A DNA stretch of 64,000 nucleotides. It comes from Arthrobacter sp. MMS18-M83 (lineage in GTDB: Bacteria > Actinomycetota > Actinomycetes > Actinomycetales > Micrococcaceae). A model generated the notes under the pieces. That model was given only the letters and a program-made list of their open reading frames with translations, had not been told where the DNA came from and searched no databases. A program made the position numbers and the translations under genes. Positions 1 to 8,011 of this stretch are shown piece by piece. The number at the start of each line of letters is the position of its first letter. Positions within the stretch are counted from its first letter, which is position 1. The DNA lies in the NCBI RefSeq assembly GCF_026683955.1, contig NZ_CP113343.1, forward strand, positions 1,860,001 through 1,924,000, given 5' to 3'.

Positions 1-336
1 CCAAACGGCCACATCCCCAGTCTCATAAGCATACGAAAGCGCCAGGAACCAGTACCTCGCGAACGCCTCCACACCCTCCTTGCTATTCGCCTTCGCGGCC
101 TCCGGCAGCACCGGGATGGGCACGTTCTGCGCCTTCCCTTTGGCATCAGCTGGCTTGTAGGCAGCAGTCGGGGTCGGAGTGGGTATCGCTGTGGCACTGG
201 AAGAAGCAGCAGGCGACGCAGATTGCTCGGGCTGCGACCGGCCGCTGTTCCCGCAGGCTGTCAGCGTCAGCATTGTTGCAAGGGTGGTGACTAGAAAGAG
301 TCGGGCGCGGGTGAAAGTTAACCTGCGTGGAGTCAT
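1..336 (-). CDS. DUF6318-like lipoprotein, 3' end outside window
   Basis: The gene starts at ATG 336, with GGGGGA nine bases upstream, and runs off the left edge after 112 codons. Residues 1-28 form a lipoprotein signal peptide: a basic start (MTPRRLTFTRAR), a hydrophobic core and the lipobox L-T-A-C with the lipidated Cys at residue 28. A Ser/Pro/Thr-rich linker follows (about 29-60), then a folded part starting P-I-P-V-L-P-E-A-A-K. This arrangement matches, from memory, the DUF6318 lipoproteins common in Micrococcaceae; their function is unknown. The protein should sit on the outer face of the cytoplasmic membrane. It is divergent from the biotin operon and shares its 358-bp upstream region. 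Confidence 0.75.
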   Translation of the reverse strand, partial: MTPRRLTFTRARLFLVTTLATMLTLTACGNSGRSQPEQSASPAASSSATAIPTPTPTAAYKPADAKGKAQNVPIPVLPEAAKANSKEGVEAFARYWFLALSYAYETGDVAVW

Positions 337-694
337 GGGTTGCTATCCCCCAGATAGTTTTCAAGACTGAACGTTTCCCAAAAGGGTAACCCAATTGCCA
401 TCCTTGCCTGAAAAGTTATCCACAAGCCCGGGCTCGACTTGCCCGGTCACTCGGGCCTTTTATCCTGGCGCCTGCTTCTGCCCCGGCAGCACTAAGTCCC
501 CCGACCACGATCTGCTCGATCGCGCCGAAGATCACCCAACCCGGACCTGTTTCCACGCCGTAACTTATCCAGCGCGTCGGCCGCCAAGATTGCGGCCCCA
601 CGTTTGTGGACGTCCAACAAAATCGCGATCCCACGGCCCCGCTACCGTCATGAAGGAACGCACCATCCCCTGCAAGTAGCGGCCGAGGAGCACC
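337..694. promoter_or_regulatory. Divergent control region before bioB
   Basis: No gene is supported here. The region must hold the promoters of the lipoprotein gene (leftward) and of bioB (rightward). Visible structures are TTCA-AGAC-TGAA at 360-371, a short hairpin GCCCG-GTCACT-CGGGC followed by CTTTTAT at 441-461, and a dyad TTTGT-GGACGTCC-A-ACAAA at 603-621, about 75 bp before bioB. The last is the best placed to be an operator for a biotin regulator, but it does not match a BirA or BioQ site I can recall with certainty. A ribosome site GAGGAG lies 4 bases before the bioB ATG. Confidence 0.4.
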
Positions 695-1723
695 ATGACC
701 ACCCAGCCAAACCCAAGGCGTACGTCCACATATCCGATTCTGGAAACAGCCCGCCAGCAAGTCCTCGCGAACGGCGAAGGCCTCAACGAATCCCAACTGC
801 TCGAGATCTTGGAACTCCCGGACGAAGCCATCCCGGAGGCCCTGCAACTCGCCCATGAAGTCCGCCTGGAGCACTGCGGCGAGGACGTGGAAGTGGAGGG
901 AATCATCTCCATCAAGACCGGAGGCTGCCCGGAAGACTGCCACTTCTGCAGCCAATCGGGCCTCTTTGACAGCCCGGTCCGCGGCGTCTGGCTCGACATC
1001 CCCGAGCTCGTCAAAGCCGCCAAGGAAACCGCCGCCACCGGGGCCACGGAATTCTGCATCGTCGCGGCCGTCCGTGGCCCCGACATCAAACTCATGAACC
1101 AGATCAAGTTCGCGATCGACCGCATCAACCAAGAAGTGGACATCAACATCGCGTGTTCGTTGGGCATGCTCACCCAGCGACAGGTGGACCAGCTCGCCGA
1201 ATGGGGCGTCCACCGCTACAACCACAACCTGGAAACCGCGCGCAGCTACTTCCCCGAGGTCGTCACCACGCACAGCTATGAGGAGCGACTCGAAACCTGC
1301 AACATGGTCAAAGCCGCCGGCATGGAACTCTGTTGCGGGGCCTTGATCGGCATGGGCGAAACCACCGCGCAGCGGGCCGAACTCGCAAGCCAACTCGCAG
1401 CCCTCGAACCCCACGAAGTCCCCCTCAACTTCCTCAATCCGCGCCCCGGAACGCCGCTCGAAAACCAAGGAATCATGGATGGCAAGGACGCCCTCCGTGC
1501 GATCGCGGCGTTCCGCCTCGCCATGCCGCGGACCGTCCTGCGCTACGCCGGCGGCCGGGAACTGACCCTGGGCGATCTCGGCACGCGCGAAGGACTCATG
1601 GGCGGCATCAACGCCGTGATCGTCGGCAACTACCTCACCACGCTCGGCCGTCCAGCCGACGCGGACCTCAACCTCCTCGTGGAGCTGAACATGCCCATCA
1701 AGGAACTCCAGAAGTCGCTGTGA
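695..1723 (+). CDS. bioB: Biotin synthase
   Basis: This radical-SAM enzyme inserts sulfur into dethiobiotin, the last step of biotin synthesis, in the cytoplasm. The 342-aa length is normal. The C-x3-C-x2-C motif that binds the [4Fe-4S] cluster is C78, C82 and C85 ([10 protein letters not shown]). C121 ([10 protein letters not shown]) and C154 (NIACSLG) are in the positions of the ligands of the sacrificial [2Fe-2S] cluster, with a further Cys in [11 protein letters not shown]. The Arg ligand is in [14 protein letters not shown] precedes the ATG by 4 bases. It is the first gene of a six-gene run, and its TGA overlaps the GTG start of the next gene. Confidence 0.97.
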   Translation: MTTQPNPRRTSTYPILETARQQVLANGEGLNESQLLEILELPDEAIPEALQLAHEVRLEHCGEDVEVEGIISIKTGGCPEDCHFCSQSGLFDSPVRGVWLDIPELVKAAKETAATGATEFCIVAAVRGPDIKLMNQIKFAIDRINQEVDINIACSLGMLTQRQVDQLAEWGVHRYNHNLETARSYFPEVVTTHSYEERLETCNMVKAAGMELCCGALIGMGETTAQRAELASQLAALEPHEVPLNFLNPRPGTPLENQGIMDGKDALRAIAAFRLAMPRTVLRYAGGRELTLGDLGTREGLMGGINAVIVGNYLTTLGRPADADLNLLVELNMPIKELQKSL

Positions 1724-2007
1724 ACACCATCGCCACCGGCACAGATACGGCCACAAACATGGCCGCAGATGCAGTCAGCTTCTGCGGTCTCTGCGGCGAG
1801 CCCGCCGCGCAAGGCCGGCCCGCCGCGCAAGGCGAGCCCGCCCCGCAAGGTGAGCGCCCGACGTCGGACGCTCACCAAAGCTGCCAGCAGCGCCTCGCGA
1901 TGGAGCCCCCTCGCTATTGCGCCACGTGCCGGCGTCGCATGAAGGTTCAGGTCACGCCGCTGGGCTGGACCGCTGAATGCTCGCGCCACGGACGGCTGAC
2001 GTCATGA
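1720..2007 (+). CDS. bsaP: Biotin synthase auxiliary protein BsaP
   Basis: A 95-aa protein fills the gap between bioB and bioA and overlaps both by 4 bases (GTGA at 1720, ATGA at 2004). It has two C-x2-C pairs (FCGLCG near residue 21 and YCATC near residue 67) and a final Cys-His segment (AECSRHG), a pattern suited to a metal or Fe-S site. A protein of this kind encoded beside bioB is reported in mycobacteria as an auxiliary factor needed by biotin synthase; the identification here rests on position, size and Cys pattern recalled from that family. A low-complexity linker carries three copies of A-A/P-Q-G. The GTG start is chosen because longer same-frame starts lie inside bioB. Confidence 0.82.
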   Translation: MNTIATGTDTATNMAADAVSFCGLCGEPAAQGRPAAQGEPAPQGERPTSDAHQSCQQRLAMEPPRYCATCRRRMKVQVTPLGWTAECSRHGRLTS

Positions 2008-3314
2008 GCGTCATCCAACGCGACCGGGCGAGCCTTTGGCATCCGTACGCTCCGGCGTCGGGAACGCTGCCCTTGTGGGAAGTCGAAGATGCCGACGGCG
2101 TGGCGCTGCGGCTCCGCGACGAAAGCTGCCGCGCGTATGAGGTGCTCGACGCCATGTCCTCGTGGTGGTCCGTCATCCACGGGTACCGCAACCCCCTCCT
2201 GGATGCCGCGGCGAAGCGCCAATTGGGCAAGTTCAGCCATGTGATGTTCGGAGGCCTTACGCACGAGCCCGCGGTCGAACTGGCCGAACGGCTTGTGGCG
2301 ATGGCGCCTTCCACTACGGGTCGTCCACCGCTGGAGCGGGTCTTCCTGGCAGATTCGGGGTCGGTGTCCGTGGAGGTGGCGCTCAAGCTCGCGGTGCAGT
2401 TCCAGACCGCGTCGGGGTTTCCCAGGCGGCAACGCTTCCTGAGCATACGCGGCGGCTACCACGGCGATACCTTCGCCGCGATGGGAGTGTGCGACCCCGT
2501 GGACGGCATGCATTCGGCTTTCCCCGGACTGCTCGCCGCCAACGTGTTCGCCGCGAGGCCACCCGCGGCGGGCGCGCCGCAGGAGGAGATCGCGGAGTGG
2601 CGGGCGCAGGTCGAAGGCCTTGCCGCGGAGAACACCAATGAGCTGGCCGCGATCATCGTCGAGCCAGTGCTTCAAGGCGCGGGCGGCATGTTCATCTACG
2701 CCGCCGAATGCCTGCGCATCCTCCGCGACATCGCCGATCGGCACGGGATCCTCCTGATCCTGGACGAGATCGCTACCGGTTTCGGCCGCACGGGCGAGCT
2801 GTTCGCCGCGGAGCATGCGGGCGTCGTTCCGGACATCATGTGCGTGGGGAAGGCCCTCACCGGCGGTTACCTCACCCTTGCGGCGACACTGTGCACCGGC
2901 GAAGTGGCAGCCCGCGTTTCGACTGCCGGTGCAGGTGCTTTGCTGCACGGGCCTACGTTCATGGGCAATCCGCTCGCCTGTGCCGTGGCCAATGCAAGCC
3001 TGGGAATTCTCGACGGCGGCGCTTGGCGTAGCGACGTGTCCCGGATCGGCACGGGCCTGGCCGCCGGCCTCCAGGTCGCTAACGCGCTCGACGCCGTCAA
3101 AGAGGTCCGTACGATCAGCGCCGTGGGCGTCATTGAGTTAAACACGGAAGTGGACGTCGTCGCCGTGACGAGTGCCGCCGTCGGGCACGGCGTGTGGGTG
3201 CGGCCCTTTCGGAATCTCGTCTACGCGATGCCGCCCTACATCAGCACCGAGGAAGACGTTCGGCGGATGGCTGAAGGCATGGTGGCGGCTGTGGCCGAGG
3301 TGCACGGCCCATGA
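2004..3314 (+). CDS. bioA: Adenosylmethionine-8-amino-7-oxononanoate aminotransferase
   Basis: This PLP enzyme transfers the amino group of S-adenosylmethionine to 8-amino-7-oxononanoate, giving 7,8-diaminopelargonate. The class III aminotransferase hallmarks are present: GGYHGDT, the [12 protein letters not shown] segment with the PLP-ring Asp, the Schiff-base Lys in [10 protein letters not shown], and [11 protein letters not shown]. From ATG 2004 the protein is 436 aa, normal for BioA, and starts [17 protein letters not shown], matching the family start. A longer reading from 1977 would only extend into bsaP. ATGA overlaps link it to bsaP upstream and bioF downstream, so translational coupling is likely. 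Confidence 0.96.
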   Translation: MSVIQRDRASLWHPYAPASGTLPLWEVEDADGVALRLRDESCRAYEVLDAMSSWWSVIHGYRNPLLDAAAKRQLGKFSHVMFGGLTHEPAVELAERLVAMAPSTTGRPPLERVFLADSGSVSVEVALKLAVQFQTASGFPRRQRFLSIRGGYHGDTFAAMGVCDPVDGMHSAFPGLLAANVFAARPPAAGAPQEEIAEWRAQVEGLAAENTNELAAIIVEPVLQGAGGMFIYAAECLRILRDIADRHGILLILDEIATGFGRTGELFAAEHAGVVPDIMCVGKALTGGYLTLAATLCTGEVAARVSTAGAGALLHGPTFMGNPLACAVANASLGILDGGAWRSDVSRIGTGLAAGLQVANALDAVKEVRTISAVGVIELNTEVDVVAVTSAAVGHGVWVRPFRNLVYAMPPYISTEEDVRRMAEGMVAAVAEVHGP

Positions 3315-4483
3315 GCAGGTCAATGACCGCGTGGTTGGTACAGCAGGCTGCGGTCCGCGAGCGCCGGGGCCTCGTCCGGGCACCCGTGACGCGCAGCGAG
3401 GCAGGCACCTCGGTAGACCTGGCCAGTAACGACTATCTTGGCCTCGCTATGGACCCCAGGTTGGCCGAGGCTGCCCGGGAGGCGATCGTCCGTTGGGGAA
3501 CCGGCGCCACGTCCTCGCGACTGGTTGCCGGCACCACCGAGTTGCATCTGGAACTCGAGGCCGAGCTCGCGAACCTCACGGGCATGGAATCCGCGCTGGT
3601 CTTTTCGTCCGGATATTTGGCCAATCTGGGCGTCACTGCGGCGCTCGGCGGCCCTGGGACACTCATTGTGGCGGACGAACATTGCCATGCCTCGCTGATT
3701 GACGGTTTCCGCTTGAGCCGTTCAAGGGTGGAAACGGTCCCCCACAACGATCTCGCTGCAACCGCGCACTGTCTTCGAAATCGTACGGAACCGAGGGCCC
3801 TGATCGCCGTCGAGTCCATCTACAGCGTCTTTGGCGATGCCGCCCCGCTCCCCCGGGTGCTGTCCGTGGCTGAAGAGCACGACGCCATGCTGCTTGTGGA
3901 CGAGGCCCACAGTATCGGCGTTGCTGGCCACGGCGCGTTCCAAGGCTTCGGCTCGGTGGCTGGAACCGAGCTCTCAGGCCACCCCAACGTTGTATTGACG
4001 GCAACGCTTTCCAAGTCGCTCGGCAGCCAAGGAGGTGCCGTGCTGGGCAGTACCCTGCTCCGCGAACACCTCGTCAACAGGGCCCGCAGCTTCATCTTCG
4101 ACACCGGCCTCGCGCCGTCGTCGGCCGCCGCCGCGCTGGCCGCCGTCGGGATCATCCGCACGGAACCCTGGCGTGCGGCGGCTGTCCATCGTAACGCTGC
4201 CAGCCTTACAGCCGGTCTGGCGTCGGCGCTCGGCGGCGCCGCCGTCGAACCCGTTGGTGAGTCAGCTGGTGCCGTGCAATCCATCCCGATGCCCTCTGCC
4301 ACTGCCGCGCTTGCGGCAAGCCAGGCGGCACACCAGATGGGCGTCCGCGTCGGCTGCTTCCGCCCGCCATCTGTCCCCGACGGTGTTTCCCGCCTCAGGC
4401 TGACAGCTCGCGCCACCCTGACGCCCCACGACATCGACTACGCGTGCGCAACGTTGCGCCGCATCCTGGAGGAAACAAAGTGA
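3311..4483 (+). CDS. bioF: 8-amino-7-oxononanoate synthase
   Basis: This PLP-dependent alpha-oxoamine synthase condenses pimeloyl thioester with L-alanine. The 390-aa protein shows the family landmarks: ASNDYLGLAMDPR near the start, GTGATSSRLVAGTTELH (substrate loop), LLVDEAHSIGVAGHG (PLP Asp and His), and ATLSKSLGSQGG with the Schiff-base Lys. The start ATG at 3311 overlaps the bioA stop (ATGA). A second in-frame ATG at 3323 is possible but has no better ribosome site. No bioC, bioH or bioW is seen in this window, so the source of the pimeloyl group must be elsewhere or involve the P450 at the end of the operon. Confidence 0.96.
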   Translation: MSRSMTAWLVQQAAVRERRGLVRAPVTRSEAGTSVDLASNDYLGLAMDPRLAEAAREAIVRWGTGATSSRLVAGTTELHLELEAELANLTGMESALVFSSGYLANLGVTAALGGPGTLIVADEHCHASLIDGFRLSRSRVETVPHNDLAATAHCLRNRTEPRALIAVESIYSVFGDAAPLPRVLSVAEEHDAMLLVDEAHSIGVAGHGAFQGFGSVAGTELSGHPNVVLTATLSKSLGSQGGAVLGSTLLREHLVNRARSFIFDTGLAPSSAAAALAAVGIIRTEPWRAAAVHRNAASLTAGLASALGGAAVEPVGESAGAVQSIPMPSATAALAASQAAHQMGVRVGCFRPPSVPDGVSRLRLTARATLTPHDIDYACATLRRILEETK

Positions 4484-5160
4484 AACTGCCCCACATAGTG
4501 CTCATCACAGGAACGGACACGGGCGTCGGCAAGACGGTCACGACGGCGGCCCTCGCGTCTGCGCTACAAGCGGAGGGCCGCTCGGTGGCCGTGTACAAGC
4601 CGTGCCAGAGCGGCGCTGCAGCTGGCGACTCCGACTGCACTGAGATCATTCGCCTGGCCGGACCACTCACTGCCGAGGCCGGCGTCGTGCTTCAAAAACC
4701 CCTCGCCCCGGTGCCCGCTGCCGCGCTGGACGGGGTAAAGTTGCCGCCGCTCGCGGCACATGCCGCGCGTGTCCGCGAACTCGCCAGCACCCATGACCAT
4801 GTCCTGGTGGAGGGTTCGGGCGGTCTCCTTGTCGAGCTAGACGCCGACGGCGGCACGCTGGCGGATCTGGGCGGGCACCTCGGACGGGACGCGACGTTTG
4901 TGCTGGTTGCGCGTCCCGCGTTGGGAACCCTCAACCACACAGCGCTGACTCTCGAGGCGCTGGACCGCAGGGAACTGGCCGTCCAGGGAGTGGTCCTGGG
5001 AGCGTGGCCGGATGAGCCGGGCGTCCTGGAACACGGCAACCGGGCAACCATTGGCTTGTTGCGGCCGCTTATCGGGGTGTTGCCCGAGCGTGCGGCAGAC
5101 CTTCCCCCGGTGACTTTCCGGGAAGCAAGCACACATTGGTTGAGCGGAGCCTGGTCATGA
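4480..5160 (+). CDS. bioD: Dethiobiotin synthetase
   Basis: This ATP-dependent enzyme closes the ureido ring of 7,8-diaminopelargonate with CO2. The P-loop G-T-D-T-G-V-G-K-T sits at residues 10-18 of a 226-aa protein starting at GTG 4480; the next conserved part is YKPCQSGA with the substrate-binding Lys, then VEGSGGLLVELD. GTG is preferred to the ATG at 4444 because GGAGGAAAC lies just before it, and because GTGA at 4480 overlaps the bioF stop as at the other junctions. It is cytoplasmic and is the fifth gene of the biotin operon. Confidence 0.95.
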   Translation: MKLPHIVLITGTDTGVGKTVTTAALASALQAEGRSVAVYKPCQSGAAAGDSDCTEIIRLAGPLTAEAGVVLQKPLAPVPAAALDGVKLPPLAAHAARVRELASTHDHVLVEGSGGLLVELDADGGTLADLGGHLGRDATFVLVARPALGTLNHTALTLEALDRRELAVQGVVLGAWPDEPGVLEHGNRATIGLLRPLIGVLPERAADLPPVTFREASTHWLSGAWS

Positions 5161-6281
5161 GCGCCGCTTCTGCCAGCACACAGACGTGCCCGTATCTGGT
5201 CCTGCGCGAGCCGTCCGCGGTGCGGGAAGTCCTGCACCGACCGGACGACTTCAGCCCGGCGAATGCCCTGATCGCGGTGACGCCTTTGTCGGGTCAGTCC
5301 CTTCGTGTCCTGCAGCGTGCCCGCTTTGCGCTGCCGCCGGTGCTGGCCAGCAACGATACGGCCTCCCACGCAGGCATCCGCAAGGTGGTGGCCGGATTCT
5401 TCACCCCAGCGACGGTGGGCGCTGTGGAGCCCCGGATTCGCGAGATCGCACGGTATGCTGCAGCGACGGCGGTTGGGCTGCTAGGGGCTGATGGGCGGGT
5501 AGATCTGGTGCAGGCCGTCGCTGCGTACCCGCCGGCGATTGTGATGCTGGAGCTTCTTGGGCTCCCTGTACGCGATCTTCCGGAGTTGAAAGCGTGGAGC
5601 CTGGATTCTCTGGAGCTTTTTTGGGGCTGGCCGGACGCCGAGCGGCAATTGGAGCTGGCCGGGAGTGCGGCGGCCTTCTATGGCTGGCTGCGGGAGCTTG
5701 TCCTTGAGGCCGTGGGGTCTCCGGGACGCAACCTCTTCAAGTCATTGGCAGAGCACGGTCTCAGCACTCCCGAAATCTGTTCCCTCGGCTACTTCCTGCT
5801 AATCGCGGGACAGGAAACCACCACCCAGCTCATCAGCACGGCATTGTTCCGCCTTGCCGAGGGGTCCGCAGGCTTTGCCTGGGATGACGCCGCCTCCGGC
5901 TCCACGGCGCGCGACCTCATCCGCCACGTCCTCGCGACCGAGTCTTCAGTCCCCACCTGGCGCCGGATTGCCGCCCGGGACACGGTGCTCGACGGCGAAC
6001 ACCTCCCCGCGGGTGCCGAAATCCTGCTGGAACTCACGGGAAACCACGAGTCGCCAGACCAAGCTTCGACGGCCCACGGGCTCGGTCCAACGGCCTACGG
6101 GCTGGCCTTCGGCTCAGGGATCCACCGCTGCCTTGGTGCGAAACTCGCGGAACTGGAGGCCGCCGTCGTCGTGCAGGAAACCGCGGCAGCGCTACAAGGC
6201 GTTCGCCTCGCAGGCCCGGAACCCGAGTGGCTCCGCCTGTTGTCCTTCCAGGCGCCGCGGACGGTCAGCGTCGAGTTCTGA
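5157..6281 (+). CDS. Cytochrome P450 at the end of the biotin operon
   Basis: A 374-aa soluble P450 starts at ATG 5157 inside the bioD stop (ATGA). The haem-binding loop is LAFGSGIHRCLGAKLAELE, with the thiolate Cys at residue 325, and the I-helix oxygen-activation motif is AGQETT. The K-helix E-x-x-R motif is not canonical: the stretch before the conserved P-x-x-x-R-x-A segment reads RDLIRHVLATESSVPTWRR, giving D-L-I-R four residues too early. Its place suggests a role like Bacillus BioI, which cleaves fatty acyl chains to a pimeloyl unit, but this is inference; sequence similarity to BioI could not be tested. It may instead act on another substrate and be coupled for expression only. Confidence 0.85.
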   Translation: MSAASASTQTCPYLVLREPSAVREVLHRPDDFSPANALIAVTPLSGQSLRVLQRARFALPPVLASNDTASHAGIRKVVAGFFTPATVGAVEPRIREIARYAAATAVGLLGADGRVDLVQAVAAYPPAIVMLELLGLPVRDLPELKAWSLDSLELFWGWPDAERQLELAGSAAAFYGWLRELVLEAVGSPGRNLFKSLAEHGLSTPEICSLGYFLLIAGQETTTQLISTALFRLAEGSAGFAWDDAASGSTARDLIRHVLATESSVPTWRRIAARDTVLDGEHLPAGAEILLELTGNHESPDQASTAHGLGPTAYGLAFGSGIHRCLGAKLAELEAAVVVQETAAALQGVRLAGPEPEWLRLLSFQAPRTVSVEF

Positions 6282-6296
6282 CGTTCCCCGACGCCC

Positions 6297-6389
6297 GCTC
6301 ACATCTGAGGCTCTTACTACCAACGCTCACTCACATCTAACGCGTTTCCCACCAACCCTCACTCACATCCGACGCAATTCCCACCAACC
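6297..6389. repeat. Three 32-bp tandem repeats next to the IS element
   Basis: TCACATC recurs at 6299, 6331 and 6363, an exact 32-bp period. The last two units are the most alike (CTCACTCACATC, then C-G-A/C, then TTCCCACCAACC). Read leftward they contain GTGAGTGAGGGTTGGTGGG. On the far side of the IS, 9281-9300 (GTGAGCGAGGGTCGCTGGGG) resembles that unit, so the IS probably landed in or beside a small repeat array downstream of the P450. No protein is encoded. Confidence 0.7.
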
Positions 6390-6447
6390 CTGGAATTTGG
6401 CCGCATAAGAGAGCGAGCGTGGCAGGGAAAGTGAACCGTCCCGGGAA

Positions 6448-7404
6448 TCATGCCGCCTGTTTGTTTGCGGCGACGTCGGGTAACGAGCCGATTTCTCGAG
6501 CATAGTATGCCTGCTCGAATTCCTCGGGCGTCTGGTGGTCCAGTGCGGAATGCAGGCGTTCGGTGTTGTACCAGTGGACCCACTCGAAGACGATCTCCAT
6601 CACCTCGGTTTCGGTCTTCAACGCGCCGGCGCGGAAGGGTGAATCCTTCGCGACAGCTTCGTTCTTGAAGAGCCCCATCACGGTCTCCGCGGCAGCGTTG
6701 TCATAGGCATCACCGACGCTGCCAATGGATGGCTGCAGGCCCTCCAGGGCCAGGGTCTCGGTGTACCGGATGGAGGTGTACTGGCTGCCCGCATCCGAGT
6801 GATGGATCAGTCCTGCCGGTACCGGCCGGCCGGTGTGCTCGCGGCGCCACAGTGCCATCCGCAGGCAGTGTTCGACGAACGCGGTGTCCTTGATCGTTGA
6901 GGTCTCCCACCCGACGATTGCCCGGGAGTACAGGTCGATGACCAATGCGACGTAGACGAATCCGGAGTAGACCGGCACGTAGGTGAAATCGGTCACCCAG
7001 ATCCGGTTCGGGGCCGGGGCGGTGAAGTCCCGATTCAGCAGGTCGCCAGCGCGCCGGCCGTCCTTGCCGGGGATTGTGGTGCGGGTCTTGCGGCCTCTGA
7101 TGAGGCCGTTCATGCCTTCTTCGCGCATGAGCCGGTCCATGGTGTGCTTGGAGGTTTCCGGGAAGCCGTTACGGCGCAGCCACTGCGTCATCTTCCGCCT
7201 CCCGTAGATAATCTCGGGCCTGGGGCGTCCCTTCGCATCGGGGACTTTCAAGCTGCGGAGTGCGTCGGTGATACGTGCGTCTTCGATGGTGCGCGGGGCC
7301 GGCGGGCGTTTCTTCCACGCCCGGTAGGTTCGTGCGGCGACCTGCGCGCCCTGCTCCCGCAGGACGGCGCAGATCGACTCGACCGCATAACCAACAGCCC
7401 GCAT
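6448..7404 (-). CDS. IS3-family transposase OrfB, DDE integrase domain
   Basis: This is the catalytic half of the IS3 transposase. It has an HTH_21-like N-terminus (to about residue 100) and an rve integrase core with an intact DDE triad: Asp in WVTDFTYVPVYSG, Asp in HHSDAGSQYTS and Glu in DNAAAETVMGLFK. The end segment HWYNTERLHSALDHQTPEEFE is typical. The frame stays open upstream of ATG 7404 through the end of orfA (FLREGARPSPPLICRFIDEM), and is -1 relative to orfA. A -1 shift at the T-rich stretch GATTTTCTTC near 7457-7466 would give the OrfAB fusion. The gene looks functional by sequence. Confidence 0.93.
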   Translation of the reverse strand: MRAVGYAVESICAVLREQGAQVAARTYRAWKKRPPAPRTIEDARITDALRSLKVPDAKGRPRPEIIYGRRKMTQWLRRNGFPETSKHTMDRLMREEGMNGLIRGRKTRTTIPGKDGRRAGDLLNRDFTAPAPNRIWVTDFTYVPVYSGFVYVALVIDLYSRAIVGWETSTIKDTAFVEHCLRMALWRREHTGRPVPAGLIHHSDAGSQYTSIRYTETLALEGLQPSIGSVGDAYDNAAAETVMGLFKNEAVAKDSPFRAGALKTETEVMEIVFEWVHWYNTERLHSALDHQTPEEFEQAYYAREIGSLPDVAANKQAA

Positions 7405-7424
7405 TTCGTCGATGAACCGGCAGA

Positions 7425-7736
7425 TCAGCGGCGGCGAGGGTCGAGCTCCCTCGCGAAGAAAATCGAGGCCTGTTTCAGGATCTCGTTGGACTCCTTCAAG
7501 TCCCGAACCTCGGCCCGAAGCCGCTTGATCTCCTCCAGCTCGTCACTGCTTGGTCCGGTCTTCTCACCGGCATCGACCTGGGCCTGGACAACCCAGCGGC
7601 GCAGCGACTCAGGACCGACTCCGAGCTTCGGGGCCAGCGCCTTGCAGGCAGCATAAACAGACGGGTATTCGGACAACCGATCCAAGGTCATGCGCACAGC
7701 ACGGTCACGGACTTCGGGCGGGAACTGCTTGGGCAT
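7425..7736 (-). CDS. IS3-family transposase OrfA, HTH protein
   Basis: This 103-aa protein begins MPKQFPPEVRDRAVRMTLD at ATG 7736 and carries the HTH_Tnp_1 fold, followed by a leucine-zipper-like segment (SSDELEEIKRLRAEVRDLKESNEILKQ, interrupted here by no stop). It binds the IS ends and is translated on its own or as the N-terminal half of OrfAB. Starts further upstream in the same frame exist but lie in the leader. The IS110 insertion at 7782 lies about 45 bp upstream of the ATG, so the native promoter near the right inverted repeat is now about 1.46 kb away. Expression may depend on the inserted element. Confidence 0.88.
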   Translation of the reverse strand: MPKQFPPEVRDRAVRMTLDRLSEYPSVYAACKALAPKLGVGPESLRRWVVQAQVDAGEKTGPSSDELEEIKRLRAEVRDLKESNEILKQASIFFARELDPRRR

Positions 7737-7783
7737 AATCACTATCTTTCTCACAGAAGATAGCGGCATCAAACGGTAATACT

Positions 7784-8011
7784 GGAACCGGTCTTGAGCC
7801 GGTGTGGCTCACACTCAAACTGACGTGCTTTCGGGCACTGTCTTTCCCGGGATCTGTCCACCGGCTCAAGGTCCGTCAAGGGTGCGTTGAGCCAGGCGGA
7901 CATGACTTCATAGGAGCCTGATTCGACCAGTCCCATTACCGTTTTGTCTGCCCACCTGGCCCGCGCCCCCGTCAACCAGTCATTGAACTCGAATGAGGGG
8001 CAGTCTCCATC
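7784..8011. ncRNA. Candidate bridge RNA region of the IS110 element
   Basis: This is the long non-coding 5' part of the element, where members of the IS110 group encode a bridge RNA. A stem formed by CCAGG-C-GG-ACA (7892-7902) and TGTCTG-CC-CA-CCTGG (7945-7959) encloses two segments. ATAGGAGC (7910-7917) is identical to the right flank just after the core (9244-9251). ATTACCGTTT (7935-7944) is the reverse complement of the left flank (7771-7780). This is what a target-binding loop should look like. A second stem, GGCTCAA (7863-7869) with TTGAGCC (7887-7893), could close the donor loop, and TGAGCC-GGTGT-GGCTCA sits at 7795-7811. The donor guides and the transcribed strand could not be settled. 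Confidence 0.68.

Noticed and set aside
416..424. Perfect DnaA-box sequence TTATCCACA, with TTATCCAGC near 567
   Set aside because: One perfect box without a cluster, an AT-rich unwinding region or dnaA/dnaN neighbours; not evidence for an origin.
7910..7917. ATAGGAGC as a target duplication of the IS110
   Set aside because: IS110 elements do not make such duplications, and the copy lies inside the element rather than at its edge; a guide sequence explains it better.
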